From JABDIP01 sp965250245 (GTDB lineage Bacteria; Pseudomonadota; Alphaproteobacteria; DSM-16000; Inquilinaceae), in assembly GCA_965250245.1 (NCBI GenBank), contig OZ252296.1, forward strand, positions 3,906,001-3,970,000: 64,000 bases of DNA. Direction: 5' to 3'. Below are positions 27,156 through 37,545 of the stretch, piece after piece. The notes under the pieces are model-generated. The model was not told where the DNA came from and did no database searches. It worked only from the letters and a program-made list of their open reading frames with translations. How positions within the stretch are numbered: position 1 is the stretch's first letter; each line of letters opens with the position of its first letter. The position numbers and the translations under genes are program-made.

Positions 27156-27620
27156 ATGACCGTAGAGGTTGGCCAGCCCGCCCCCGATTTCACCCTGCCC
27201 ACCGCCGGCGGCGGCGAGGTGTCTCTGTCGGGGCTGAAGGGGCGCAAGGTGATCGTCTATTTCTATCCCAAGGCCGACACGCCGGGCTGCACCAAGGAGT
27301 CCTGCGGCTTCAACGATGCGCTGCCGGATTTCAGCGGCGCCAATGCGGAGATCATCGGCATCTCCAAGGACCCGGTGAAGAAGCTCGACAAGTTCCGCGA
27401 CAAGTACGGCTTCAACTTCACCCTCGCCTCCGACGAGCCCGGCGCGGTGGTCGAGGGTTACGGCTCCTGGGTCGAGAAATCCATGTATGGCAAGAAGTAC
27501 ATGGGCATCGACCGGTCGACCTTCCTGATCGATGAGAGCGGCGTGGTCCAGGGCGTCTGGCGCAAGGTCAAGGTTCCCGGCCATGTCGACGCGGTGCTGA
27601 AGGCGGCGCAAGGCGGCTGA
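27156..27620 (+). CDS. bcp: Thioredoxin-dependent peroxiredoxin Bcp (PrxQ-type)
   Basis: 154 residues. The peroxidatic cysteine is C45 (TPGCT) and the nearby resolving cysteine C50 gives the PrxQ CxxxxC pattern. Strands FTLP, VIVYFYPKAD and the DRSTFLIDESG segment are standard. It reduces hydrogen peroxide and organic hydroperoxides with thioredoxin in the cytoplasm. AAGGA lies 9 nt before the ATG. Confidence 0.96.
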   Translation: MTVEVGQPAPDFTLPTAGGGEVSLSGLKGRKVIVYFYPKADTPGCTKESCGFNDALPDFSGANAEIIGISKDPVKKLDKFRDKYGFNFTLASDEPGAVVEGYGSWVEKSMYGKKYMGIDRSTFLIDESGVVQGVWRKVKVPGHVDAVLKAAQGG

Positions 27621-27738
27621 CCGGCCGGCGCCTGGGACGCCGGGACGCCGCGAAAAAATCTCGCCCTCGTGGCATTGTGGAGACCCGTCACCGGCATACC
27701 CCGATGACGGCCAATCCAGGCCCGAGGAGAACGAGACC

Positions 27739-29799
27739 ATGGCTCACCTGACCCGCGGCCGCACCCTGGCGGCCGCCATCCTTTTGGGCGGCGCGACCCT
27801 GGCGCCACTCGGTTATGCCCCCGCCGCCGCGGCCGATGAACTGGAACTGCGCCGGGTGCTGCTGTCGACCGGCGGCGTCGGCTATTTCGAGTACGAGGCG
27901 GAGGTGGACGGCGATGCCTCCCTGACCCTGGACGTCCGCCTCGACCAGGTGGACGACGTGATGAAGAGCGTCGTGGTGTACGACGCCCAGGGCCGCATCG
28001 GCGATATCAGCCTTCCCGGCCGCGAACCGCTGCGCGAGGTGTTCCGCGACCTGCCCTTCGGGCCCGACGCGCTGAACAGCCCGGTGGCGCTGCTGGGCGC
28101 CATGCGCGGCGCGGAGGTCCGGGTCACCGGCACCCGCACCACCACCGGCCGCATCGTCTCGGTGACCTCGGAAACGGCCAGCCTGCCAAACGATGGCGGC
28201 GTGATCACGCGCAACCGGGTCAGCCTGATGACCGCCGGCGGCCTGCAGCAGGTCATCCTGGAAGACACCGACGCGATCGAGTTCACCGATACGGCGCTGC
28301 AGACGCAGCTTGAAGAGGCGCTCGCCGCGATCGCCCGGCACAACACGCCGGACCGCCGCGCCCTGGACGTTCGCGTCTCGGGTACCGGCGAGCGCACGAT
28401 CCGCGTCGGCTACGTAATCGAGGCGCCGCTGTGGAAGACCTCCTACCGGCTGACCATGGACGGCGCGCCGGCGGCCGACGAGGCCGCCATGCAGGGCTGG
28501 GCCATCCTGGAGAACCTGAGCGGCGAGGACTGGCAGGATGTCGATCTGACCGTCGTCTCGGGCAATCCGGTCACCTTCCGGCAGGCGCTGTACGAATCCT
28601 ATTTCGTCTTCCGTCCCGAAATCCCCGTCGAGGTTCTGGGCCGGGTCCTGCCGCCGGCCGATATCGGGTCGTCGCCGGTGCCCGCCATGCTCGCCCAGAT
28701 GGATGCCGAGGAGGCCAGCGCCCTGAGGCAGTCTCGCGCCCAGGCCCTGTTCGGGGCCGGAATGGACGGCGGCGCGCTGACCAATGTGTCGCGGGTGGTC
28801 GCCGCAACCAGCGACGAAACGACCACCCAGGTGGTCTTCCGCTTCCCCGATCCGGTGAGCGTGTCCAACGGCGAGTCGATCCTGCTGCCCGTCGTGGCCC
28901 GGGACCTGCCGGCGGAGCGAGTGTCGCTCTACCAGCCCTGGACCGAGCCGACCCATCCGCTGGCCTCGATCCTCATGAGCAATGACAGCGAGAGCGGCCT
29001 GCCGCCAGGGGTGCTGACCCTTTATGAGCGCTCGCCGCAGACCGGTGTGGTCGCCTATGTCGGCGATGCCCGGCTAGGGCCCTTGCCGGCCGGCGAGGAC
29101 CGTCTGCTGAGCTATGCCGTCGACCAGAAGGTGCGCGTCGACCGCTTCCCGGACAGTCAGCGCATGATCACCAGCGGAAGCATCGTCGACGGCCTCTTCA
29201 GGCTCACCCTGACCCAGCGCGAGACCACCACATACGCGATCACCGGCGCGGCCCGGGAGGAGCGCACGCTGGTGATCGAGCATCCGCGCCAGCCCGGCTG
29301 GACGCTGATCCTGCCGGAGGGCATGGAGGAGGACGCGGTCGAGACGACCGACTCGCACTACCGGCTGCGCCTCGACCTCGCCGCCGACGCATCCGTGGCC
29401 CTGCCGGTGACGATGGAGAAGCCGTTCTACGAGCAGCACGAACTGACCACGATCGAACCGGAGCGGGTCCGGCTCTTCATGGCCTCCAACGAGCTGTCGC
29501 CAGCGGTGCGCGAGGCGATCGCCCGGCTGGCCGAGCTGCAGGCCGCCCTTGCCGACCACCAGGCCCGCGGACAGGAACTGCAGCGCGACCTCAACACCGT
29601 GATCGAGGACCAGGGCCGACTGCGCAGCAATCTGAACGCCGTGCCCCGCAACAGCGACCTGCACCAGCGCTACCTCGCCCGCATGGCCGGCCAGGAGGAC
29701 GAGATCGACCGGCTGCGGCTGGAGATCGACACGGTGGAGACCGCCAAGGAGCAGGCGCGCCAGGCGGTGGTCGACTATGTGCGGAACTTGAACGTGTGA
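27739..29799 (+). CDS. Secreted DUF4139 domain protein
   Basis: 686 residues. A signal peptide (residues about 1-32, ending APAAAA) sends it out of the cytoplasm. The GVGYFEYEAEVDGDASLTLDV and PLWKTSYRL / AILENLSGEDWQDVDLTVVSGNPVTF stretches match the DUF4139 family. A C-terminal coiled coil spans about residues 595-678 (LAELQAALADHQARGQELQRD and on). Function unknown; an envelope or surface role is inferred. No partner gene is evident; bcp lies 118 nt upstream. Confidence 0.82.
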   Translation: MAHLTRGRTLAAAILLGGATLAPLGYAPAAAADELELRRVLLSTGGVGYFEYEAEVDGDASLTLDVRLDQVDDVMKSVVVYDAQGRIGDISLPGREPLREVFRDLPFGPDALNSPVALLGAMRGAEVRVTGTRTTTGRIVSVTSETASLPNDGGVITRNRVSLMTAGGLQQVILEDTDAIEFTDTALQTQLEEALAAIARHNTPDRRALDVRVSGTGERTIRVGYVIEAPLWKTSYRLTMDGAPAADEAAMQGWAILENLSGEDWQDVDLTVVSGNPVTFRQALYESYFVFRPEIPVEVLGRVLPPADIGSSPVPAMLAQMDAEEASALRQSRAQALFGAGMDGGALTNVSRVVAATSDETTTQVVFRFPDPVSVSNGESILLPVVARDLPAERVSLYQPWTEPTHPLASILMSNDSESGLPPGVLTLYERSPQTGVVAYVGDARLGPLPAGEDRLLSYAVDQKVRVDRFPDSQRMITSGSIVDGLFRLTLTQRETTTYAITGAAREERTLVIEHPRQPGWTLILPEGMEEDAVETTDSHYRLRLDLAADASVALPVTMEKPFYEQHELTTIEPERVRLFMASNELSPAVREAIARLAELQAALADHQARGQELQRDLNTVIEDQGRLRSNLNAVPRNSDLHQRYLARMAGQEDEIDRLRLEIDTVETAKEQARQAVVDYVRNLNV

Positions 29800-29823
29800 C
29801 GCGGACCGGGCGGCGGCGCCGCC

Positions 29824-31263
29824 CTACCCCGCATCGAACCCGTAGGTCGTCGACCCGCGGACGTTCTCGTCAACGGTGAGCTTGTGCTGCAGCGGCGGGA
29901 AGGCGCGCTGGTCGCAGTCGGGGCGGTCGCAGATTCGGCAGTGCAGGCCGATCGGGACCACCGCGTCGTCTGTCCCGAGGTCGAGGCCGTCGGCGTAGAC
30001 GAGTTGGGCGGCGTAGGCCAGTTCGCAGCCGAGGCCGATGGCATAGGTCTGGCCGGGGGCGCGGTGGCCGGTGCCTTCCTTCTCGACGGTCCGGGCGATG
30101 CTGAAATAGCGCTCCTCGCCGGGCATCTCGGAGATCTGGCGCAGGATTTGGCGCGGCGCGCCGAAGGCGTCATGCACGTTCCAGCGCGGGCAGGCGCCGC
30201 CGAAGCGGGCGAAGTGCAGCCGGCTGGCGCTGAAGCGCTTGGAGATGTTGCCGGCGTTGTCGACGCGGATCATGAAGAAGGGCACGCCCTTCGATCCCGA
30301 CCGCTGCAGCGTGGTCAGCCGGTGGCAGACCTGCTCGAAGCTGGCCTCGAAGCGCGCCTGCAGCACCTCGATGTCGTAGCGCACCGCCGTCGCCGCCCGG
30401 TAGAAGCGGTCATAGGGCATCATCACCGCGCCGGCGAGGTAGTTGGCGAGGCCGACCCGGGCCAGACGGCCCACCGCCTCGCCGGAGAATCCCGCTTCGC
30501 CAACCATGCGGTCGAGCAGCGCGCGGTACTTGATCAGGCCGATCTGGGCGGCGAGCTGGAACACCCGGCTGGGCGGCGACAGCATCTCCGACAGCAGGAT
30601 GCGGCGGCCATGCCGGTCGTAGCGGCGGCGGATCGCCCCCATCACGTCGACCGGCATCACCTTCACCCGCACCGTCAACTCGCGGTCGAGATAGTCCGAC
30701 AGGCCGCTGAACAGCCGGCCGATCTCCAGGTCGCCGACCTGCCAGATCTCCGACGCGGCGTCTTCCAGCGCCGGAAAGCAATTGCTGTGCTCATGGAAAT
30801 AGTCGCGGACCTCGTCCAGGGCAGAGCCGACCGCGCCCGGCGCCTCGCCGCCATCCTGGTCGGCCGAGCGCTCCGAAAGCACCTGCAGATCGTCGCTCTT
30901 GGCGCGGTAGGCCTGGTAGAGGGCAATCACCGCCTGCGCCGCGGACGGCACCGTGTTGGCCAGATCGACGATGTCCTGGCGCTTGACGTCCGCGCCTTCG
31001 AACAGGGCGTCGCCGAAGACCTCCTGCAGCCCGCTGACCAGCCGCGCACCCTCATCCTCGGCGAAGCTCTGCAGGTCGAGGTCGAAGGCCTGGCCGATGC
31101 GCAGCAGCAGGTCGACGGTGACCTGCCGCTGGTTGTTCTCCAGCAGGTTCAGATAGCTGGGCGAGATGCCGAGCCGCTCCGCCGTCTCCGCCTGGGTGAG
31201 GTCGTGCTGACGCCGGAGCCGCCGGATCTTGTGCCCCAGCATCGTCTTCTTGGCCGTTGCCAC
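29824..31263 (-). CDS. RamB/ScfR-type regulator (XRE HTH + DUF955 + short-chain fatty acyl domain)
   Basis: 479 residues. The N-terminal XRE helix-turn-helix is at about residues 9-64 (KIRRLRRQHDLTQAETAERLGISPSYLNLLENNQR). The middle is an IrrE/ImmA-like DUF955 domain whose metal motif is degenerate. The C-terminal part has cysteines (CRICDRPDCDQRAFPP) typical of the short-chain fatty acyl regulator group, which includes RamB, a regulator of acetate metabolism. GTG start at 31263; the ATG at 31242 is also possible. It faces isocitrate lyase, a classical RamB target, so control of aceA by acyl-CoA or acetate status is inferred. Confidence 0.88.
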   Translation of the reverse strand: MATAKKTMLGHKIRRLRRQHDLTQAETAERLGISPSYLNLLENNQRQVTVDLLLRIGQAFDLDLQSFAEDEGARLVSGLQEVFGDALFEGADVKRQDIVDLANTVPSAAQAVIALYQAYRAKSDDLQVLSERSADQDGGEAPGAVGSALDEVRDYFHEHSNCFPALEDAASEIWQVGDLEIGRLFSGLSDYLDRELTVRVKVMPVDVMGAIRRRYDRHGRRILLSEMLSPPSRVFQLAAQIGLIKYRALLDRMVGEAGFSGEAVGRLARVGLANYLAGAVMMPYDRFYRAATAVRYDIEVLQARFEASFEQVCHRLTTLQRSGSKGVPFFMIRVDNAGNISKRFSASRLHFARFGGACPRWNVHDAFGAPRQILRQISEMPGEERYFSIARTVEKEGTGHRAPGQTYAIGLGCELAYAAQLVYADGLDLGTDDAVVPIGLHCRICDRPDCDQRAFPPLQHKLTVDENVRGSTTYGFDAG

Positions 31264-31289
31264 CGCGCGTTTCGTCCAATCGCCTCGGA

Positions 31290-31355
31290 TTTACATACTT
31301 TACAATATTTCAGTCTGTCTCTCAAGAAACATTACAAAACAGCCAGTTTACATAC
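31290..31355. promoter_or_regulatory. AT-rich operator region between scfR-like gene and aceA
   Basis: TTTACATAC occurs twice in the same direction, at 31290-31298 and 31347-31355, with related TTTACAA (31299-31305) and ATTACAAA (31331-31338) between. This is the AT-rich core of the divergent spacer and the likely binding site of the XRE regulator. The match is to each other, not to a published motif I can quote. Confidence 0.5.
31297..31325 (-). promoter_or_regulatory. Promoter of the scfR/ramB-like gene
   Basis: Minus-strand -35 TTGAGA (31320-31325) and -10 TAAAGT (31297-31302), spacer 17 bp. The -10 overlaps the end of the first TTTACATAC repeat, which would allow autoregulation. Confidence 0.55.
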
Positions 31356-31452
31356 AACGATTCTTGACCGAATTGGCCCGTATCCGTCACCGTCGATACG
31401 AGATTGACAGATCGATGACGGCCGGCGACCGGCCCGATGAGGAGAGGACGCG

Positions 31453-32751
<1,299 letters not shown>

Positions 32752-32780
32752 GCGCGGGCTCTCATGAGGGGAAGAGAGAG

Positions 32781-33002
32781 ATGAACACCCAATTCTGGAT
32801 CGTCGGCGGCGAATACGACGACACCGCCTTCACCCGGCTGAGGCCCGGGACCCAGACGGTGCAGGGGCCGTACCCCTGCTATGACGACGCGCTGGCGCGT
32901 TGGAAGCGGATCACCCACGACACCAAGGGCAATGCCCAGATCCGCTACGCGATCGCGCAAGAGACCCTGACGAGAAGGCGGCACGAACCGGCTCAAGTTT
33001 AG
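32781..33002 (+). CDS. DUF4170 small protein
   Basis: 73 residues. The pattern QFWIVGGEYDDTAF...VQGPYPCYDDALARWKRIT...RYAIA matches DUF4170, a small alphaproteobacterial family of unknown function. The start is clear: GAAGAGAGAG directly precedes the ATG. It follows aceA by 29 nt and is probably co-transcribed with it. Confidence 0.85.
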   Translation: MNTQFWIVGGEYDDTAFTRLRPGTQTVQGPYPCYDDALARWKRITHDTKGNAQIRYAIAQETLTRRRHEPAQV

Positions 33003-33106
33003 GGAGGACACCGGCGGCGGCCGACCCCAAGCGGCTGCCGCCGGCGCCCGATCGCCCTCTCGCAAGGCATCGACGGCGGCGGCCGGCGATGCTATCGAGC
33101 GCGGCC

Positions 33107-33943
33107 ATGACCGCGCCCCGTCCCAATTCCCTGTCCGAAGCGGCCATCGCGGTCCTGACGACCGCCGATGCGCGTGACAAGGCACTCCTAAGCCGCGCGT
33201 TCGTGGCCGACTGGCGCGACGGCTCGATCGCTTCAGTCGGTCGCGCGATGCCCCCGGGGCGACCGGCACGCCCGGACGCACCGGAGCTCAGGCCGCCACG
33301 GGACATGCCCAAGCGCCGCAAGGCCGGCAGCGAGGCGGGCCGCATCGCCCTGCTGCACGCCCTGGCCCATATCGAGCTGAACGCGGTCGATCTCTCCTGG
33401 GACATCATCGCCCGGTTCGCCCATGAGGCGGAGGAATCGCCGGGCAACGCCTTCGCCCTGCCACGCGCATTCTTCGACGATTGGGCCCGCGTCGGCGACG
33501 AGGAGGGCAAGCATTTCCTGCTGCTGTCCGACCGGTTGGCGGCGCTCGGCGCGTCCTATGGCGCCCTGCCGGCCCATGACGGGCTGTGGGAGGCGGCGAC
33601 CGAGACGGCCGGCGACCTGGCGGCGCGGCTGGCGGTGGTGCCGCTGGTGCTGGAGGCGCGGGGCCTGGACGTAACCCCGGCCATGATCGAGAGCCTGAAC
33701 GGGGCCGGCGACCCGGACTCCGCCGCCATCCTGCAGATCATCCACGATGACGAGATCGGCCATGTCGCGGTCGGCCGCCGCTGGTTCGAGCATGTCTGCG
33801 CCCGCCGCGGCGACGCGCCGATCCCGACCTGGCAGGCGCTGGTCCGCAAGCATTTCAAGGGCGCCCTAAAACGCCCCTTCAACAAGCCCTCCCGCGACAA
33901 GGCCGGCTTCGCGGCGGCGTTCTACGAACCATTGGCGGAGTAG
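33107..33943 (+). CDS. DUF455 ferritin-like protein
   Basis: 278 residues. Ferritin-like four-helix carboxylate signature: HALAHIELNAVDLSWDI (Glu and His ligands), DEEGKHF in the next helix, and DDEIGHVAVG near the end, the paired ExxH motifs expected of a di-iron site. DUF455 members are sometimes annotated as tRNA-modifying MiaE-like enzymes, which is unproven here. An in-frame ATG at 33089 is an alternative start; neither has a strong ribosome site. Confidence 0.85.
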   Translation: MTAPRPNSLSEAAIAVLTTADARDKALLSRAFVADWRDGSIASVGRAMPPGRPARPDAPELRPPRDMPKRRKAGSEAGRIALLHALAHIELNAVDLSWDIIARFAHEAEESPGNAFALPRAFFDDWARVGDEEGKHFLLLSDRLAALGASYGALPAHDGLWEAATETAGDLAARLAVVPLVLEARGLDVTPAMIESLNGAGDPDSAAILQIIHDDEIGHVAVGRRWFEHVCARRGDAPIPTWQALVRKHFKGALKRPFNKPSRDKAGFAAAFYEPLAE

Positions 33944-33986
33944 CGGGGCCGAGGCTCCATGCCAGGTGGACGGGGGCAGTCTAAAA

Positions 33987-34103
33987 CCGCGTCGTCCCCG
34001 GACTTGATCCGGGGACCCATCTGCCGCCAACACCCGACCCTTTCGCGACGCGCCAGCACGCTCCCACCCATGGGTCCCCGGATCAAGTCCGGGGACGACG
34101 CGG
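33987..34103. repeat. Inverted-repeat element with 34-bp perfect arms
   Basis: The left arm 33987-34020 and right arm 34070-34103 are perfect reverse complements (the arm contains GTCGTCCCCGGACTTGATCC) around a 49-bp spacer. Each arm itself holds a shorter palindrome (TCCCCGGA...TCCGGGGA type). It lies between the convergent DUF455 and ankyrin genes and may terminate both. This arm sequence recurs in many alphaproteobacterial genomes (recalled, not searched). Confidence 0.85.
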
Positions 34104-34115
34104 GAGGGGAGTTCG

Positions 34116-35681
34116 CTATCGGTCTCTATCGGCCGCGTCCCCGAACAAATACGCCCGCAGCACGCGGTCCACGTCGTCATTGCCGGTCGGGAAGGCCTCC
34201 CGCGGGCAAGGAACGCCCACGTCCAGCAGTATCCGGATGCTTTCCGCGTGCCTGCAGGTGGACGTTCCCGGCCAGTGTCCATGGATGCCGTGCAAGGCCC
34301 AGCCCATGGGCGAGCCGCCGAAATCCCGGTCGGTCGCATCGAGCGGCGGATCGTAATCCAGCACCAGTCGCATCATTTCGGGATTGCCGTGGAAGGCCGC
34401 CCAGTGGATCGGCATCGCCTCGTGCTGGGATTTGGCGGTGACCGGAAACCCGCGCTCCAGCATCGCCCGCATGGTCCGGGTGTCGTTGTGCCGTCCGGCA
34501 TCGGCCACCGCGCGCAAGGTCTTGTCGTCGGCGTCGCGGATCAGGGTCGGGTGCTCCGCCAACAGCGCGTCGACGGTGGCGAGATCGCCGGCCCAGAGCG
34601 CGTCGAGCAGGTGTCCGGTCGGGTCCGCCGCGTCCTGCAGCACCGTCAGCACCGTGTCCCGTTCGAACTTGCGGGCGATCTCGAAAGCGGAGAGGTAGAA
34701 GCCGAGCACCCATTGATAGATGTGGCCGCCATTCGGCGCGGTGTCGATCATCGGGAACCAGTCCTGGTTGACCGCCATGCGGATCGAGCCCGGGTCGTCC
34801 GCCAGGTGCTGCCGCACCAGATCGACATCGCCCAGCCCCACCGCCATCAGCAGGTCGGTCTTGGCGCCCCGCGCGATCAGCAGCTGGCAGATCTCCGGCT
34901 GGCCGGTCACCATGTACTGCGCCGCCGTGGAATGGTGGTCGTCGTCCAGCGCGTCGATCTCCGCGCCCCGGTCCAGTAGGTATTCCGCGATTTCGACGCT
35001 GCCGGCGCAGTGCAGCGGGCGCTTGCCGTCGCCGCCCTTGGCGTTGACCTGGGCGGGATCGGCTTCGATCAGCGTCTGCAGCACATCGAGCCGGCCGAGA
35101 TGGGCGGCGGACCAGACATCCAGCACCGCTCCCCGATCGATCAGGGCGTCGGCCTGTTCCGGCCTGGCATCGTCGAGGATGCCGAAGCCGCCATGCTCCC
35201 ATTCGCTCCGGGTGTTGATATCGGCGCCCTCGGCCAGGAGCATGTCGAGCATGGCCAGGTTGTCACGGGCGGCATGCACCGCCTTGCGGCCGAAATCGAA
35301 CAGCGGCGCGTCGATCTTGGCGGCCACCTTGGGCTCGGTTTCGAGCAGCCGCCGCACCGTCTCCACCTCGCCGGCCCGGACCGCGTCGACGAAGCGGTCG
35401 ACCGGCGTCTTGGTCAGGGAGTCGATCTTGTGCTTGAGCTTCGGCCAGCTCGCAAAGCCGTAGCCGCGGGCGATCACCAGTTGCGCATCGCTGAGCGCGA
35501 AGTCGGCGGGCGCCGGCGGCTTGGGATGCAGGGCCTGGACCTTGGCCGTGGCCGCCTTGGCGCCGCGGCAATAGTCGCGCATCAGCGCCTTGGCCAGCTT
35601 CTTCTGCTTGTCGAGATTGGGTTTCGCGGGCAGCGGACGCACGAAGCGTGACGCCTCCGCCTTGGAGGGTGTTTTCGTCAT
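34116..35681 (-). CDS. Ankyrin-repeat protein
   Basis: 521 residues. After an N-terminal basic helical region (KQKKLAKALMRDYCRGAKAATAKVQ) come many ankyrin repeats from about residue 90 onward, e.g. AVHAARDNLAMLDMLLAEGADINTRS, PLHCAGSVEIAEYLLDRGAEIDALD and MPIHWAAFHGNPEMMRLVLDYDPPLDA. The N-terminal GFASWPKLKHKI motif is common in bacterial ankyrin proteins with this layout. Likely a cytoplasmic protein-protein scaffold; there is no enzyme domain or signal peptide. The ATG at 35681 has GGGAAAG upstream. Confidence 0.88.
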   Translation of the reverse strand: MTKTPSKAEASRFVRPLPAKPNLDKQKKLAKALMRDYCRGAKAATAKVQALHPKPPAPADFALSDAQLVIARGYGFASWPKLKHKIDSLTKTPVDRFVDAVRAGEVETVRRLLETEPKVAAKIDAPLFDFGRKAVHAARDNLAMLDMLLAEGADINTRSEWEHGGFGILDDARPEQADALIDRGAVLDVWSAAHLGRLDVLQTLIEADPAQVNAKGGDGKRPLHCAGSVEIAEYLLDRGAEIDALDDDHHSTAAQYMVTGQPEICQLLIARGAKTDLLMAVGLGDVDLVRQHLADDPGSIRMAVNQDWFPMIDTAPNGGHIYQWVLGFYLSAFEIARKFERDTVLTVLQDAADPTGHLLDALWAGDLATVDALLAEHPTLIRDADDKTLRAVADAGRHNDTRTMRAMLERGFPVTAKSQHEAMPIHWAAFHGNPEMMRLVLDYDPPLDATDRDFGGSPMGWALHGIHGHWPGTSTCRHAESIRILLDVGVPCPREAFPTGNDDVDRVLRAYLFGDAADRDR

Positions 35682-35895
35682 GACGAACCGTCTTTCCCAG
35701 TCGGGCCCGGCGTCCACATGACGGGCGGAAAGCGGTGCGTCGCCAATATCTGGCAGCAGGTGAGCAGGTGGGAGGGTCCCTTCCCGTGGACGGGGCGCGT
35801 CCTGACCGCGCAGGCTTATCCTACACCAATCCCGGTTAACGGTTCCACGTGTCCCGGCCTTGCGGTCCGGCAATCGGCGTGATTGTTTCGCGGCC

Positions 35896-36246
35896 ATGAA
35901 ACGCGACGCCGAAACGCCCGCCGACTATCTCGCACAGGTCCCCGAGGACCAGCGGACGCTGCTCGAAGCTCTGCGCGCGGTGATCCTCCGCGACCATCCG
36001 GACATCTCGGAAGGCCTGCGCTACGGCATGCTGGACTATCCGGGTCTCGCCAACCTCGCGGCCCAGAAGGCCTACGTTGCGCTGTATGTTAAGGCGTCAG
36101 TGCTCGCCGAATTCAGACCACGATTTCCCGGCGTGAGCTGTGGCAAGAGCTGCCTCCGGTTCAAGCGGCTGGAGCAGATTGATGCGGACACGATGGCGGA
36201 TTTGCTGCGCGCCGTGCGATCGGCACGCGCCTCGCAGGATCGCTAG
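35896..36246 (+). CDS. DUF1801 domain protein
   Basis: 116 residues. ADYLAQVPEDQRTLLEALRAVI, then EGLRYGMLDYPGLANLAAQKAYVALYV, then SCLRFKRLEQIDADTMADLL, is the DUF1801 (YdhG-like) pattern of small soluble proteins of unknown function. The ATG at 35896 is chosen over an upstream in-frame start because the family begins here. Its stop shares CTAG with the convergent membrane gene. Confidence 0.82.
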   Translation: MKRDAETPADYLAQVPEDQRTLLEALRAVILRDHPDISEGLRYGMLDYPGLANLAAQKAYVALYVKASVLAEFRPRFPGVSCGKSCLRFKRLEQIDADTMADLLRAVRSARASQDR

Positions 36247-37310
36247 CGGCCGACCGTGTCCGGGGTAATGCCGAGCTCTGCCAGGATCGCCAGTTTCTCC
36301 GTATCGTCCTGGTACGTGGCGGACTCCAGCACCCTGCGCCTGTCCTCCGCCGACAACCGATCGGCGTTCTCCAGCAACGGTCGCAGCAGGTCCGGCGGTT
36401 CGGAGATGGCCAGCCGGACCGCGCTCCGGCTGCCGACGAAGAAGTCGATCTCCGGGTCCTTGATGGCTTCGATATAGCGCCGGAGCCTGTCGGTATCGCG
36501 CTCATGAATGGCGCGCACCAGGGAGTCCGCGCTGATCCCCCGCCGGAGCAGCGGGATTGTCAGCAGACGCCGCTCATAGGCGTTCAACGGGCCATCGGTC
36601 GGCGGTCCGCCACGTTCCTCGGCCAGATGGAGCAGCCGTGAAGGCCGTTCGACGACGTAGAGATAGTCACCAAGGCTCAACCACGGCACGAAGTAGAGAT
36701 GGCACAGCAGCGCCGCGATCGTCGGCCCGCCGACGGCGAAGATCAGGACTTTCCCCGCCAGCCCGCTGAACATCGATGTGTTCCCCTCCGACCGGAAGCC
36801 GAAGGTCACCTCGATGGCATACCATTGGGAGGTTATCAGCCAGGTGAACAGCGCACCGCCCACCAAGGCGATCACCACCATCCCGTAGTAGACCGCCGAC
36901 CGATCGGCACGGGCCAGGGTCTCGTAGCCCGGTACGATCCGCACCGTCACGGCATCACCGCGTTCCAGGTCAGAGCGCGGTATGGCGCTGCGGACCCGCA
37001 GCGTCGCATTGCCGTCCGGCGGCCAGGCGTATGAGATGGTGGGGTATTCGAGCGGTCCGGAGGCCGGCCTGATCGACCCCCCAACGTCTCGATAACTCTC
37101 ACCGCGTACACCCTCTTCCACATGGGTCACCCGGCCCTCGACGGGCACTCCGAAAACGGCATGGATGACGGTCATGCCGCCCTCGACAAGACCGAAGGTC
37201 AGCCCCCCGAGGATCGCGGCCAGCAGGACGAGCTTCACGGGCGTGAGGATGACGAGCAAGGCCAGTGGCGGCCTTCGGCGTTCCTCGGATTTCCAGCGCT
37301 CACCGTCCAT
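36243..37310 (-). CDS. Membrane protein with DUF3592-like domain
   Basis: 355 residues. Hydrophobic helices lie near residues 14-38, 140-162 and 185-215. The loop between the first two (VPVEGRVTHVEEG...YPTISYAWPPDG...RSDLERGDAVTVRIVPGYETLARAD) resembles the DUF3592 beta fold. The C-terminal 120 residues are soluble and helical, with hints of degenerate ankyrin-like repeats (SLVRAIHERDTDRLRRYIEA, LRPLLENADRLSAEDRRRVLE). Function unknown. It ends on a CTAG shared with the DUF1801 gene. Confidence 0.65.
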   Translation of the reverse strand: MDGERWKSEERRRPPLALLVILTPVKLVLLAAILGGLTFGLVEGGMTVIHAVFGVPVEGRVTHVEEGVRGESYRDVGGSIRPASGPLEYPTISYAWPPDGNATLRVRSAIPRSDLERGDAVTVRIVPGYETLARADRSAVYYGMVVIALVGGALFTWLITSQWYAIEVTFGFRSEGNTSMFSGLAGKVLIFAVGGPTIAALLCHLYFVPWLSLGDYLYVVERPSRLLHLAEERGGPPTDGPLNAYERRLLTIPLLRRGISADSLVRAIHERDTDRLRRYIEAIKDPEIDFFVGSRSAVRLAISEPPDLLRPLLENADRLSAEDRRRVLESATYQDDTEKLAILAELGITPDTVGR

Positions 37311-37482
37311 GCGTCCCCCGCCCCGCGACGATCGGTTGGACCGGCGGCACCTGCCGGCACAGCATCGAGACGGCTGTCGTCGCTGCCTTTATCATCGCCG
37401 AGGATGTCACAGCCCGGCAACAGGCCTTCATCGGCGCCACGGATTCGCCCCAACCACCAAAGGGACAGGTCATGGGTCATTG

Positions 37483-37498
37483 TGCATACATTAATGCA
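37483..37498. promoter_or_regulatory. GntR-type operator-like palindrome ahead of otnK
   Basis: TGCAT-acatta-ATGCA, a 16-bp inverted repeat 48 bp before the otnK ATG, in an AT-rich patch within GC-rich sequence. Size and symmetry fit GntR-family sites; no GntR gene is in the window. Confidence 0.45.
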
Positions 37499-37545
37499 TG
37501 CGTTAAGCTGACCGATCTGAAAACGCGGTTCAGGGCCGAAGCGAC

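Noticed and set aside
31361..31380. IscR-like TTGACCGAATTGGCC before aceA
   Set aside because: Only partly symmetric (GGCC instead of GGTC) and in a region explained by the XRE regulator; probably chance.
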